From Ulva prolifera (taxonomy: Eukaryota; Chlorophyta; Ulvophyceae; Ulvales; Ulvaceae), in assembly GCA_023078555.1 (NCBI GenBank), contig CM041201.1, positions 7,819,172 to 7,883,171 on the forward strand: a DNA stretch of 64,000 bases, read 5' to 3'. Every line of letters begins with the position of its first letter. Within the stretch, counting starts at the first letter, position 1. Of the stretch, positions 32,501 through 45,100 are shown piece by piece. The translations under genes and the position numbers were made by a program. The notes under the pieces were generated by a model, which did not search any database, was not told where the DNA came from, and was given only the letters and a program-made list of their open reading frames with translations.

Positions 32501-34653
32501 ACTCCCATGGTGGCCTCCCCGCAGCGGCGGCCCAACGTGTCGTCTCACCTCCCTGATGATGTCGAGGTGTGTCTCCCGCTGCCCCCCCCCCCCCCCCCCC
32601 CCCCCCAAACTGCCTCCCCAAACCTCTGCACGGCGTCTATGTGGTCAGTTGTGAGCTTGTGCGAAGCTAGAGGGCGTAAACATCAGAGCTTATCGTCTAT
32701 GTGGTCAGTTGTGAGCTTGTGCGAAGCTAGAGGGCGTAAACATCAGAGCTTATCGTCTATGTTTGAGCATCACGGCGCCTGCTGCCACCCAAGGGAGGCG
32801 GGCGCTGGCTGCCGGAACCCTGTGCATTGATGCAGAGGCTGCCAACGCCGAGCTGCAGTATTCTGATGTCTGAGTGATTGCGGAGCAGAGCTGAGCGTCA
32901 GAGCCTAGCGCGGTCTGTTGATGTATGCCTTAAAAAAAATGCAGCTGCACTGACCTCCTGCTGCACATTACACATGAGCCATGTGTGACGTGACCCATGC
33001 CGGCGCTGCTTTGCAATTGCAGCTCACGGCATCCTCACACGACTTTGTCACAAGCGGTCGTGGCAACTGCCGAGGAGGGGTCCTCTGGCCAATCAGCGAA
33101 TCAAACGCAGTGTCTGCTCGATCCACTGTATCCGCCGCCCGCTCAGCGAGGACGGTGCTGCTGTGGTTTTCACGGACAGTGGCGAGGAGGCAGGCAGCAC
33201 CGCAGGACCAGCGCACGATGTATGGGGTGGTGCTGTGTGTACAGGCGGACCAGGTGATGGGGGCGCGGGAGGGGACGCAGTCGGGGCGGCTCAGCAGCGG
33301 CGAAGTCGAGCTGGAGGCCTCGGCCACCCTCTCGCAGCAGCCCGACGCCGGCATCTTCCAAGGTTTCGCAGGCTGCATCAAGGCCGAGATGCAGTGGCTG
33401 CCGCTGCAGTGGACGTACCTCGCCCGCGGTGTGTGCCCCGATGCATGGGCACCCCCCTTCCATGCATGCACCCATCTGTGCCCTTGTAGCCATTGCATGT
33501 TTTTCGGCAAAGTGCCATCACAGTGTCGCTAACATCTGAGTACCACTGAGCCAAAACTTGTCCATGAGTGTGGTTGCAATGTTCTGTCGTGAACTGCTCC
33601 ACCCGCCGGAGACATGCGCAGCGGGTGCTCCACACCGAGTGCATCTTGGGCACTGCGTCCTCAAAGTACCTCTGAAACCTCAGATCTGAGGCAATCGACT
33701 GCATGGGCTGCATGCATCGGCAGAGGCCACATGTCTCTAAGATGCATGGCGGGTGCAGGAGAGGCGGCGCCGCCGCTGTCACGCACGTACCGCCACGGCG
33801 TGTGGATGTCCACAGGCGTGCTCATGATCCGCCTGCAGCGCACCACGGTGTATGGCACGAAGATGTACCGCCCCCAGGCACGCCCCCCACCCGCCTGCCT
33901 TGGCGAGACGACCCACGCAGAAGGGCGACGACTGTGCTCCACGAACCGCGCACACAGGCGCTCTTGCCTATACATCCTGGGGCACATCTGTTGCCGTTCT
34001 GAGTGGGTCCGCGCGCCAAGTCGCCCACCCTTGACTCCCGCTGCGCCTGCACAGTGTTCTTTCCCATTCTCACGCGCACACTGTGCCGCCGTCTTCCAAG
34101 GCATCGTGGGCGTGCTGGATCCAACAGCGTGGGTGTGTGGCTGCAGGTGGTGCTCCAGCTGGACCACGTCGGCGCGCGGCGCGAGCTGCGGCGGTCCGGC
34201 GTGCGCGAGCGCTGGGCGCGCCAAAAGGCGACACTGCAGCACGGCTCTGTCGACTGGGGGCTCAACTTTTCCTTCTGCCTTGAGGTCGAGGAGGACGCCT
34301 CGGGCACACCACTGCTGGAACAGCGCTTCCTGCAGGTCGAGGTGATGGAGGTGGCGCAGTCGCTGAAGGACCGCATGCGGGGGGTGCTCGCGCCGGGGCC
34401 CGGCGACAATGGCCGCGGCGTCGAGCGGCACCGCGAGGAGCTGGTGGATGTGAGCGAGGCAACGTTTGTGGCCGCGGCGCGGGTGCCGCTGGGGAAGCTG
34501 CTCGCGCGGCCAAACACCGCCGGCCAGGGCGTGTGGCAGCTGCTGAGTCACGGGGTGGTGATCGGGCGGGAGGACCCGGCGGATGTTGCGGCGGTGGGGG
34601 CGGTTGCACTGGAGGCGGCGTGGCTGCCCGCGTGCCGGGCGGCCAACGCGTGA
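26568..34653 (+). CDS. SMP-domain lipid-transfer protein with C-terminal C2 domain, about 14 exons
   Basis: Extended-synaptotagmin-like tether that should move lipids at ER contact sites. Exons: 26568-26694, 26760-26914, 27092-27308, 27564-27805, 28141-28536, 28725-28875, 29090-29370, 29605-30206, 30599-31377, 31663-31880, 32348-32566, 33245-33428, 33816-33877, 34147-34653. Phases agree; about 1,379 residues. A hydrophobic anchor lies near residues 26-40. The SMP domain (~95-300) includes FVNQILVGIWAYLDPTI and GFEFEKLALGDAPFQIRGVK. A long middle region holds KKNVFKRIFRR, a run of about 16 prolines, a Cys-x2-Cys ... Cys-x2-Cys pair and acidic/Arg-rich segments. The end is a C2 domain (GVLMIRLQRTT ... 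DWGLNFSFCLEVEED ... LQVEVME). The first exon and exons 12-13 are least certain; exon 13 may use a GC donor. Confidence 0.78.
32582..32606. repeat. 25-base cytosine run
   Basis: Uninterrupted C tract a few bases after an exon donor (32567) in the SMP gene. The length is likely unstable or mis-called in reads. Confidence 0.9.
32635..32754. repeat. perfect 2 x 60-bp tandem duplication in an SMP-gene intron
   Basis: The unit starting TCTATGTGGTCAGTTGTG occurs twice without any difference. A few bases of a third copy (TCTATG) follow. Confidence 0.93.
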
Positions 34654-35373
34654 GGGCGCAGCAGTGCCCCTGAAACTCCGCAGCTCCCTAGGTGGGGGCC
34701 AATCCGGGCGCAGCATCAATGCTGATTGATCTGTCCCGGTTTCGTTAAAAAACATCATATTTGATTGTCATGGCAGTTTCAGGTGGGTGGGTCGAACCAT
34801 CAGGTAGAAATACGCTAGTTGTTGCTGTGTACGTGTGAGCATGTGTCGGAAACGCCCGAGGTGACGTCATGGACCGTAGACATGGGCGGTAGGTGAGTAT
34901 GGCCATGTATGCCCTGCAGTGACGGGACAACCGCGGGCGCATGCTGCGGCTGCCTGCTGTGACGTGGCATCGCAGGCATCACTGCAGGATTTATGGGATT
35001 GTTTGGTGTATGGTCAGATATGCTGTGGAAGTCGTGGTTCCACAAAAGAAGGAAACACTGCTGTAAGTCAGTGATGGTTGCCGTTTCTCGTGCCTCGCTT
35101 GCTGTCATCTACCACAACACACAACACTCACTGCGATACTCATTCATTAACATACGCTTCCTTGCCATACTCACCGATCCTACTTCAACCATACGCTCTA
35201 CATGTGCACCCTGCCAGTTGTCAAGGAACCAACCCGTATTCTACATCATCCAGGCGAGAGGCGACTGCACAATGAAACACACGAGGGTTGCTGCAGGGCG
35301 CTCTACAGGACTCCACGCCAGCCGGGCCATGGGCCCACGTTCAAAAGACTCAACTTCCCGGCCGGGCGACCTA

Positions 35374-38016
35374 CTACGCCTCGTCAACCGCCCCACCCTC
35401 GTGATGATTCAGCTGCGAGTGAGATCCAAACGTGCTTGAGAGCTCGACGTACGAGGCCCGCTTCGAGTAAGTAGGGACGGCCGCGGACGAGCCGGGGAAC
35501 GGCCGCCCCCCGGCGTCATCTGACATGCAGAATGCAAGCACCCCCCCGGCGATCAGGACGCCGCCCATGATATAAAATGCCCAGTCAAAGGAGCACGTGG
35601 CCTGCACGACGGCGCCGACGAGCCACGGCGCGAACAGGCCGGCGATGTTGCCGATGGAGTTGAAGAGGGCGAGGCTGAGGGGCAGGGCCGGGCCGGCGGC
35701 CTTCGCGCTCGCGAGGGCGAGCAGGGGGCCGTTGGGGCAGAGCGCGAGCACGATGACGGCGCAGAGCGCGGCAAAGCCGGCGACCACGCTGTGCGCGCTC
35801 GCGGCCGGGAGGAGCAGCGTGACGGCGCCGCCGGCGACGTAGCCGGCGCCGATGTACGCCTTGCGGTCGCGTGTCCTCTGCATGCATGGGGGCTATGCGA
35901 GTGTGATGATAAGGAGCGCGGCGGCGGGTGCTGCGAGGTGGACGTGTGTGGGTGTGCATGAAGGGGCCTGTTGCGCTGATTGTGCAGGTGCATGCATGGC
36001 GTATCACATGCAGCGTGTGCGCTGAGCTGTCACCACACGCGTGGTCTGACATGGATCAGGCCGGGGGGGACTGTGCAAGGATGTGGCGCCCCGTCCTCGT
36101 GTGTTGTTACACCTGTCAGTGTGCGTGTTTATGCTCAGCAAATGCTGCCGGTGATCATGTCCAAGTGTTTCAGATGGCCACGGGGCCCGTGTAGGGCAGC
36201 AGCACGTGGGGCGCACCTGCGAGTGCCAGCTCACGGCGATGCTCGCGGCTGCGGCCAGGGTGTAGGGTATGCCGGTGAGCAGCACCTCCAGGTGGCCCGT
36301 CTCCGGGGCCCCCTCCTCCGGCCCCTCAAACGCGGCGCACGTCGCCCCCCCTCCCGCCTCCGAGTGCCGATGCAGCATGTGCTTGATCAGCATCGGCGCC
36401 CAGAACATGCACCCGTACGCGACCACGTCCTTCGCGAACTTCACGGTCCCGATCACGTAGATCTGTGCGTTGGTCACGGCGTCGAGGAGGAGGCGGGAGG
36501 TCGGGGGGTCGTGCTGCGCGTGCTGCGCGCGGCACGCGTCGACCTCGTGCTGCACAGCGTGCGCCTCATCGGTGTCCAGGAAGCGTGCGGAGATGGGCCG
36601 CCGGGGGAGCAGGCACGGCATCGCGGCGCCGAGGGCGATCGTCGGGAGGCCCTCGAGTAGGAACAGCCACTGCCAGCCGCGGAGTGCGGCGGTGCCGTCG
36701 AGGCGGAGGAGGCCCGCGGCGAGCGGCGCGCCGACGACCTGCGGCCGAGGGCGCTCATCGATGAGGGGGTGGCTGCGGGTCGCGGAGGCAGGGCACATGG
36801 TGGGGGGGTGGGGGTGCTCTGGACTAGGCGGGAGGACGCGGGGACAGCGCTCTCTGGAAAAGCATGCGGTACTATTGATGGGGGACAGCGGCGAGGAGAC
36901 TACATCTCCTTTGACTAGCGCGGCAGGGGGGTATGATCAGGATGGCTGTAAACGTAAAGTCAATCGGGGTTTTACTCAGCCGTATCCTTGAGAGGACATT
37001 GACCACTCCAAGTGAACAGGACCACGTGTGGCTGGTGAGTGACGAGCATGCATGCGGTCGGACCGAGTGGGTGCGGTCATGCTGCGCGGGCGCTGTGGTG
37101 CCGGTACTGCGTGGCCGTGTGCGGCGGCGTGGGAGGGTGGGGGTGGCGTGAGATGGTGTTGCTAGGCGACGACATGGCTGGGGGCAGGGCTTGGAGGCGA
37201 ACCTGTGCCACCATGATGGCTGAGTCAGTGACTGCGAAGGGGAGGGTGATCCGAGAGTCCGGGTAGAACTGCGTCAGGTAGTACCAGTAGCCTGGGAATG
37301 AGCCTGCCTCTGCGAAGCCTAGCAGCATGCGGACGATGTAGAAGGAGCGGGCGTTGGTGACAGCTGCCATGCTGGCAGCTGTGACGCCCCAGACTGTGAC
37401 AATGACGGCGAGCCAGATGGGAGCTCCAACTGAGTGGACGATGAGTTGGCTGGGGATCTGAAAGGTGGTGTACCCGATGAAGAACAGGCCTGAGCCGATG
37501 CCATACTCTGCACCAGATCAGACTCAAGGTCAGTAGGGCTGAAACGGTGCTATCGGGCAACATAGATGACGAGGCCACTTTCAGCTCCTGCTGCAGCATT
37601 GGTTGTACGCATGTCGGTGATGAAGGCTTGCTGCTTAATGATACCAAGATTGCTGCGCGCCTCACGTGCACTGACACGCTGACTCGACGGACGAGCTCGT
37701 CGCAGAGGCGCTGCAGAAAGGGTGCCGAACCTTCAGATGTGAGATCCAGGTCTTGAGACATGTTGATGGATGCGAATGCGAGATTTGCGCGGTCGAGATA
37801 GTTGAGAATGTTAAGCAAGAAGAACACAGGCAGGAGCCGCATGCCGAGCTTCCGGAACACCGCCGCGAGATAGACGGCATCAGATCGGCCTACATTTGCA
37901 TCATCTGGGGATGGAGGACGAAGATACGGAGACGTGGGCTCCGCTGGCAACCGTCCCTCTTGACGCTGTAGTTCATCAGCACTAGCATCGCCATTGACAG
38001 CTCGAGGGCCGGGCAT
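35374..38016 (-). CDS. MFS transporter of the anion:cation symporter (ACS) type, 4 exons
   Basis: Twelve-helix secondary carrier expected in a membrane and importing a small organic anion. Substrates of relatives include allantoate, nicotinate and tartrate; the substrate here cannot be told. Exons (minus strand): 38016-37731, 37507-37203, 36738-36217, 35877-35374; phases agree; 538 residues, a normal family length. TM1 is followed by NYLDRANLAFASINMS, the family signature. GIGSGLFFIGYTTFQIPSQL is the typical TM2 block, and MLLGFAEAGSFPGYWYYL the TM4-5 block. Exon 3 ends the N-terminal half (GWQWLFLLEGLPTIALG), with a Pro-Arg-Arg loop. Exon 4 carries the last helices and a Ser-rich cytosolic tail. 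The intron at 36739-37202 holds a SINE. Confidence 0.9.
36945..37035 (-). mobile_element. SINE 3' end, second copy, in an MFS-gene intron
   Basis: On the minus strand: TGTGGTCCTGTT, then TCAATGTCCTCTCAAGG, ATACGGCTGAGTAAAA and a tail with GATTGACTTTACGTTTAC. It matches the 3' 75 bp of the copy at 20806-21065. No A or B box was found, so it is 5' truncated or diverged. Confidence 0.68.
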
Positions 38017-39186
38017 GTCGAGGACTGCTGCGGACTGGAACCGTTAAGGCATAGTTTTCTAGGGACCTGGACAACAAGAGTATGCTGTCCGGGCGTGGAG
38101 CAACGCAGACCTCAGCGCGCCAACGAGACGCAGCTGCACAGTGAACTCGAGCAAGATCTCAGGCATATTCTGGCCAGCTATATCTGCGGGATCTAAACAC
38201 ACCTGCAAGACTCGACTGTTCGAATCACATGATGTTCTTCTATATATGTCCCTAAACAGATTCCGTGAACACCTTGTACCTCACTATCGCGTGACTACAG
38301 ATGGGTCAAAGCGGAGCCTGTATGACGTGTGGTCAAACCAGGCTAAAAAAATCCCGGCAGCAGCTCAGTTGGTTCAAACCAGGACCGTTTCGATGCGGTC
38401 GCGTTGAAGGTAGTTGATATCAGCCGGACGCGGTGGCCCATCTTGAATTGTGTGCAATTGAGGCGTCGCAAAAGCCCGTCAATCACCGCGGCAACTCACA
38501 TACGCTGCTCCCTCGACTCCCTATAGAACAATATTTTGCTTCTTGAAAGCTATCGCGTCTGCTCACGCGCACATTGGTAAACCTGGGTTTCGGATGCGAG
38601 ATGTTGACGTATACATATACGCGTCAGCGCAGTTCACACATCTGAGCACCATCGAGGTTTGTCACAATGGATATCGCTTGGCGGTGCGATGACGCAACCA
38701 AGTCGATGAGAACGCTGAGAGCTCCAAACAGGCGAGATCGAACGCTTACCGCAGAGGCTCCATGTCTGCCGGCCCTGTGATGTGAGTGCTATGCATGGCT
38801 TAATTAGCTCTCCGTCACAGCACTGCCGGTACTGCCACGTATTACATAACATTCGCCTTATCCTGTCTGACCTAGGCGGGTTTGTTGCTCGAACGTTTAT
38901 GTGCGCGCTTCCTGGCTGGAGGTACAGGCAGAACATGTGCACTGCAGACAGCTGTCTGTTACACAGCAGCACTGTCATCACGATGGTGCGAGGGCGCACT
39001 GGGTCGTGATTGCGATAATCAAAATGGGTGCTGTCAGCATGAGAGCAGGCCAGTTGTAGATGACCGGCCCTGCTTTAACCTCGCTGTTGCAGGAGAACCT
39101 CGGCACAGGTGCCGCATTTGTACACAACTTTCCTCTATCACATCTTCGGCGATCCACACAGGTGCATGCATGATTAACCTCACGCG
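38017..39186. other. intergenic, no gene recognised
   Basis: Upstream of the MFS gene. Only short ORFs without coding character. It should contain the MFS promoter. Confidence 0.45.
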
Positions 39187-39261
39187 GCGACCTCCTTATC
39201 GAGACCCCCCGCGGATGGGTCACGGCGTCATCCTTCGTACTTGGCGAACCGAGCATGACGG
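39187..39261 (+). repeat. left copy of a 75-bp inverted repeat
   Basis: GCGACCTCCTTATCGAGACC... to GAGCATGACGG. The reverse complement is at 40505-40579 with about two differences. Both copies read through as DLLIETPRGWVTAS.FVLGEPSMT in the sense direction and contain an ATG near the inner end. Confidence 0.88.
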
Positions 39262-39494
39262 CATGGCCTCGCGCGCAGTTTCGACTCGCCATCGCGGTGG
39301 CCCTGGCGCCGTGGCTGTGCGCTACAGAAACAATTCAAGTCACACGCAACGCAAACGATCCGTACTGCTATCGCGAGTGTTGTCAGCGCCGCGCGACTGC
39401 ATTGGTCGAGCAAATGCAAATGCAACCCCGAGCCCTCAGCGGCGGAGCCTGCTGCCTGGAACGGCCCGCTTTCAAACACAATGATATCCTGTAA
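39255..39494 (+). CDS. hypothetical 79-residue ORF with signal-like N-terminus
   Basis: Its ATG lies inside the left inverted repeat. Residues 8-23 are hydrophobic (RLAIAVALAPWLCATE) and look like a signal peptide. The rest has Cys-Cys pairs (YRECCQRR, GACCLERP). There is no family match and the codon evidence is weak. It could equally be a chance ORF. Confidence 0.2.
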   Translation: MTAWPRAQFRLAIAVALAPWLCATETIQVTRNANDPYCYRECCQRRATALVEQMQMQPRALSGGACCLERPAFKHNDIL

Positions 39495-39810
39495 CCAGCT
39501 CGGGGTATCTTGACAGCTACTTATCTGTGCATGATTTTCTACGTTGCGTGTGCTTTTCAGGGACCGTCGCACATGCGTAGTCAAAGTCGATGCTTACCAT
39601 CCATTGAACTTATCATCACAAGACGATTGCTTATTGCGATTTCGCTGGATATTCATCTTTGGAGGCATTGAACCAAGCGGCATGCAGCATTACTTCTATG
39701 CTTGTGTTGCACTTTCTGGCCGGCGTGGGCTGCCAAGACAAAGATTGATTGCTTGACAAAGGCTTGGTTTCGCTTCTACGCAGCTCAGCAAGCGCTAATG
39801 CAGCCATGAT

Positions 39811-40367
39811 ATGGCAGAGATTTTTCTTGCCATCTTCATAGTCTCATCGGCCATTGCAGCGAACAGTTGGCATGATACATTGTTGCCCAACGTGTAAGTA
39901 CCTCGAACAAGACGTGGTCACCAGCGGACATCACCCATGATATCAACAACTAAAAGAGCAGCATGATAACAAAGTTCATGATGTTTCAGAGGCCATGTAT
40001 ATGTGGTCTCATGTTCCATGAAGCATGTACAATCTCGCGGCTGGAGCATCTCGCAGGCTGCGGCAATCGGTATACAACAAGCCCCGTGTGATGCAGCAAG
40101 GATAACATGTATGAAGGCGTGATTCGATGTCGTATATCTGCCGATGCTGTCCGGCTTGAGGAAAGGCAATCGTTGCTGTTAGCACTAGCGCAACTATATC
40201 GAGATACTGCCGCTCGTACGCAGCTATTCGCTAAGCATTGGGCCGACAATAATTCAATCATACTTGAGTGTGAGTCATATCTAGAGTATCTCACAGCTCT
40301 GTTGAAGAGCATACGCAGCCTGGAAGATGAGACAGCACATGCCGCTGCAAATAGCACGGCAACATAG
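39811..40367 (+). CDS. candidate small secreted protein, 2 exons
   Basis: Exon 1, 39811-39893, encodes a strong signal-peptide-like N-terminus (MAEIFLAIFIVSSAIAANSW) and ends at a consensus GTAAGT donor. Exon 2, 40097-40367, starts after GATGCAG and joins in phase to give 117 residues. The mature part is mainly helical by eye (RLEERQSLLLALAQLYRD, ESYLEYLTALLKSIRSLEDE) with two cysteines. Unlike its neighbours its coding sequence is not GC-rich. No family is recognised. The gene sits between the two 75-bp inverted repeats. Support is limited to phase agreement, the donor and the signal peptide. Confidence 0.4.
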
Positions 40368-40504
40368 CCTTCATTTAGTCAACTATGCAACGTCACATCC
40401 GCTATGAGCAACGTACTACTTGTTTGTGATTGCAGCCATGGCAAAGGCGCCCCCATGGGGCCCCAACGGGTTGTTGCCTGCGCGCTGTTGGCCCGACGGA
40501 GACA

Positions 40505-40579
40505 CCGTCATGCTCGGTTCGCCAAGTACGAAGCATGACGCTGTGACCCATCCGCGGGGGGTCTCGATAAGGAGGTCGC
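40505..40579 (-). repeat. right copy of the 75-bp inverted repeat
   Basis: Reverse complement of 39187-39261. The pair encloses 1.24 kb. Confidence 0.88.
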
Positions 40580-42119
40580 TCACGCGGGCGTGCATGCGTC
40601 CACCCGTGCCAGCTGTGAAGGAGGGGTCTCGCGCTAAGGCGCCATTAATTGCCACCGCGGTGCACAGGTGTGAGCAAAATGTGCCATCCCGGCTCACAGG
40701 TTCGAGCATCGGCCTGTGCAAATTCAACGAGGCGATTGATGACATACCACAAATACATCCCCTCAGCCGCCGCACGGCCAATGCACAGCTTGCGGCAGCG
40801 CATGGCCTAAACGCCTCAATCAGTCTCGACTTCCGTAGTTGGGAGGGTTTGGGGGATTGAGCGGCGGCGCCGGGGCGGTGTGACACACTTGTGCCCCTGG
40901 GAACCCCGAGGCACCTCCATGCACCAGGAACAAGCCCCGGTGTAGCCTCACCACGACGTTGCGCCACATCGCCGCAATGCAGGCCTCCACTGTTCTGAAA
41001 TAAACTCCCACACCTTTCCCAGGCGAGCACGCCACAGACCGTCATCATGGTCAAGCGGCACGGTGGCGTGCCTTTGTTGACGTCCACTGTAAGGCACACA
41101 ATTCCTGTGCTGAATGAATAGGGCGAATTCTGCTTGTCTGCCAAATGTCGCTTCGTGCCATTTTGCGACGTTCTGCCCTGTGCATACACAACAGCTGTGC
41201 TCTGTCGTGCAATGGCTTTTAGCCATGTACTGGCTCCACTGCTGATCGAATGTGCCAATACGAACCAGCAGACGAGGAGCAGCACATGCCACACTGTAAT
41301 AGCTTGACAGTCTGACTGGCTGTCTCTGCATTGAGCTGAGATGCTCAATCTCGAGAGGGGACAGCACTCAGTAGGCACTCTAGGATACAAGCCAGCCATG
41401 TCCTGTGTAATCATTCAGTTCCACGAGGAGACATTAGGGGATGTCGAACCACCTGAATAGGGCATGTGAGGTGGCTGTGCAACCCTTGAACCCGTGCATT
41501 CAGAGCACGAAAAATGAATAACAGCGTCCAGTTCAGTCCGAATAGCGGCCTACCACACGCGGTGCCTGGACCTGGCTCAGCGCCCCCCACGCCACACAGT
41601 CTCGATCCGCACAGTCCCAAGCTAACGGAAATCGCGACCACTCACAGGAGCCACCGCCCCATGCCCATCAGCGCCCACCCGGCCGAACCCCCTTGCACCG
41701 CCGCACTCCTGGACATGCGCCGCGGTGTCAGGGTGTGCGCCCACCTGCACCCTGGCCTGCTACCCTGCAATCGCCCAAGCCCTTGCGCCTCAAATCCACA
41801 CCCACCAGCCAGGCCCGCCCTGCCAGGCCGCACACCTCCCGCACCAACAACCACAACGTCGTCGCCGACGACCGCGTACCATTCAACACATCCCCCGCAA
41901 CTGCCCTTTGTCCCCCCTGATTGCACCATGCGCCAGCGCGAGGAGGCGTTCATTGAAGCAGCCTCTCAGAAACACCCATACTGCTGCGCTCCGTCGGCTG
42001 CTTGGGGCTGGTGCCGATCAGAGCGCATCGAGACAGTCGCGCCCGAACACTCCCACGCCTGCGGCCGCTCGGCGTCGGAGGTGATCAGAGATCATTGAAT
42101 CCATCTCACCGGAACACTC
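40580..42119. other. intergenic, no gene supported
   Basis: A 332-codon minus-strand ORF (41414-40416) covers part of it but has no recognisable domain, hydrophobic segment or coding periodicity by eye. 41.6-42.1 kb is Pro/His-codon-rich in one frame and looks non-coding. Confidence 0.4.
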
Positions 42120-45100
42120 CTACAGCTGCGGCCGCCCCGTCGGCTGCTCCCCTGCGATGCTGTAGATGAGGTCCGTCAGCGTCGCCGTCGCGACGGGCTT
42201 GCCGTCCTCCGCGACGACGTACACGCGGTGCACCTTCCGCCGGATGATGAGGTCCAGCATGTCGCCCACGGTGCCGTCGCGGCCGAGGTACGCGCCCGCG
42301 CCGCCGTCAGCCGACCCCTGGCGGCTGCGCTTGAACGAGCCGCGGACGTAGCCCAGGTTGCGGCCGCCGGCCGCGCTGCCCTCCACCTCCTTGAGCTCCC
42401 CCGCCAGCCCTGCCGCGTAATCTGCATCCAGCCCTGCCGCTTTGCCGCCAGGGGGTCGTCAGGTGTGCGCACAGATGCTTCGCTGACACGCGCGATCTGC
42501 GCCCCCGTGGCCACGCTGAAACAGTGCACAGGTACATATCCGGTGTGTCGCCACGACGGCGACCTGACAAAACAGACGAGCAACGTCGCTGCTGAAGCAG
42601 CCGCAGGATCCCGTCTTTCAGCCACTGTGGACATGTAGGGTGTGGAAAGGGGGCACAAACACACAAGCGGGCAGTTGCAAATGGCGCGCACCGCTGGCTC
42701 CCGGCTCGCCGAGCGCGAGCGCGAGGAACTCCGCGACCGGCAGCGCGAGCGCGCCAAAGTGCTCGGCGGCGATGCTCCGCATCGCAGACATCGAGAAGCT
42801 GCCCATGAGGCGGCCCGCGCCGTCGACGACCGCGACGGCCGACACGTCGTACTTGTGCATCATCGCGAGTGCCTCCAGCGCGCTCTTGTTCGCACTCATC
42901 GACACCAACGAGCCGCTACACAGGCCTGTAGGAAAGAACACGGGAGTTGAGGTTGCTCTCATGCACAGGGGAGTTGAGGTTGCCCTCATGCACAGGGGGG
43001 TTTGGCTCTCAGGAAGGTGTGTTGCAGAAGAGTGAGCGGGCATAGACCCGCATAGAAAAAGAATCTCTTCTTGTTGAACAGTCGCACACACTGCCACGCT
43101 GTTGCAGCGCACACACACACACACACACACATGCGTCAGGCAAGTTCCTCTGAAGCACGTTGCTTTGCAAAACCCGGGCCCGAGAGAGGCTACCCATGTC
43201 ACGCAGTGAATGGTCAGGATGAGAGGGGGAACCGCGACACGGCAGCTGTGTCCAGCCGTGCCCGATGGAGCGGTATGGGCAAAGTAGACTTCAATTGCAG
43301 CATTACCAATGCAGATACCCCGTGCTTGTTCGCAGCGACTCGTAACAACCTGACACGCAACTCTGGCGTCGCAGGGGAAGGAGCATCTAGCTGAGCAGCA
43401 GCAGGTGACCTCCCGTGACGCCGTGGAGGGGGCGTGTTTGTACTGTGCAGGCATCTGCTCTGCTGAAGGTGATGCAAATGGACGTCGATGTCCTTTGTGC
43501 GCTGGCAGTGATCCTGGGCCACACAGCCGTTCGCGCCAGCACCTCGAGCAGCGGGAAAGCGGGCGAGCGGGTGGCGTGCGCAATCGGGGAGGGAGTGGCA
43601 CGCACCAGGGATGTCCAGGAGGCGCAGGCTGAGGCAGCCCTGCAGCTGGTCCTTGTTGGCGTGCAGCGCCCGCATGATGTCCGTCTGCGAGATGATCTGC
43701 GTGATGCGGCAGTCGCTGTCAAACAGCGCGATGCGGTGATGCACGGCGGACGTCCGGCCGCTCGCCGGCACACGCCGCCGCGACGGGTGGAGGAGGCTCG
43801 AGTACACCAGCTCCCACAGAGACACGCCCGTCTGAAGCAGCAGCGGTGTGAGGATGGTGGGAGAGGCAGTGTGGCGGGTGCGCCCATGTCCGTGTGGTGA
43901 CAGGCGGCGGTGTCAGGCAGACTGTGCAATGATTGATTCTGCGGGACAGGTAGGCTATGTGCGGGACGGGTAGACTACGTTCGGGAGCTGGGCCTGTTGG
44001 AAGAGCATCACATCAGACGAATGCAGGAGAGTGGTTGCTCAGAACTGGACGCGAGACTATGTTCGGGAGCTAGGGCTGTGGCATGGAAGTCAAGCCGGAA
44101 GCTGCGGGAACGATGAGTACTTTTGTTGACAATGTGGCCATGGTGGCCGCGCTCGGTTCGGTGTTGAGCGATAGATGTGGCATGCATATAGACAGCGGGA
44201 AGTCAGTCCAACTCACACACATCAGGCGACTGCAGGAGAGTCATGTGGGATGCAGAATAAGATTTGTGAGGGACGGCGTGAGTTGCTGCTGAGCATTTGC
44301 ACACGCGAGGCTCCTGCGAGGTGATAGCGAGGTGATGTGGTGACGAGCGCGTTGGTCTTGAGACATTCTGCCGGGCAGGTCGGTAGGCAGCGGGTGGCAA
44401 GGCCCGGGTCATGCGAGGGGCACAAGCTGTCGATGCTGCAGGCGCCTGCGGCAGACTGCCTGTGTCAATGGCGTCGTGGGCTCGGTGACAATACGTACCA
44501 TTGCATGTTCTTGTCAGGAGTCGTGCAAGTGTCACAGAGCCTTCGAAGCACATGGACTCCTGACAAGTGTATGGACACTGGCATCCCACACTGGTCCGCG
44601 TGAAGCAGCATGTGGCCATCTGCCGGACAAGAGTGACGAAAGTTGTGTCACAGCACGAGGGCATACCCGTCCAGAGTGGAGGAAGTTTCCGTCTGTTCCG
44701 TAGGCATGGATATCGGACACCAGCTTTCTGCTGAACAAGCTGCCTGCTGCCTCGAGCTCATGCATCCGTTTCAGCATGGGCATCTGCAATAGCTCCTTCA
44801 CGTGCCCAAGATGGCTGAGGAAGTTGAGCAGTATATCTCTGATGTCGAGGAAACCAACGACATCCCGGTCATTGGAGAACTGCATGGCCCCATCTCCCTG
44901 ACTAGCTTCTTGTGCGCGGCCGGTCATGACAGGAGCTGAAAGGATGTGTCGGCTTGCAAGAGCCTGCGAGCATGCCATGAGACGTTAAGCGGGGCTCGGT
45001 GGGTCGCGTTTGGTGGCATTGCTGCACCAGCTGTACCACACCAGCCTGTGCATATATGCCACCAGTCACCAGAGACACCAGCATGCAGAAACGATAGCTC

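Noticed and set aside
40416..41414. 332-codon minus-strand ORF as a gene
   Set aside because: No domain, no hydrophobic pattern, no splice support, and part is the inverted repeat.
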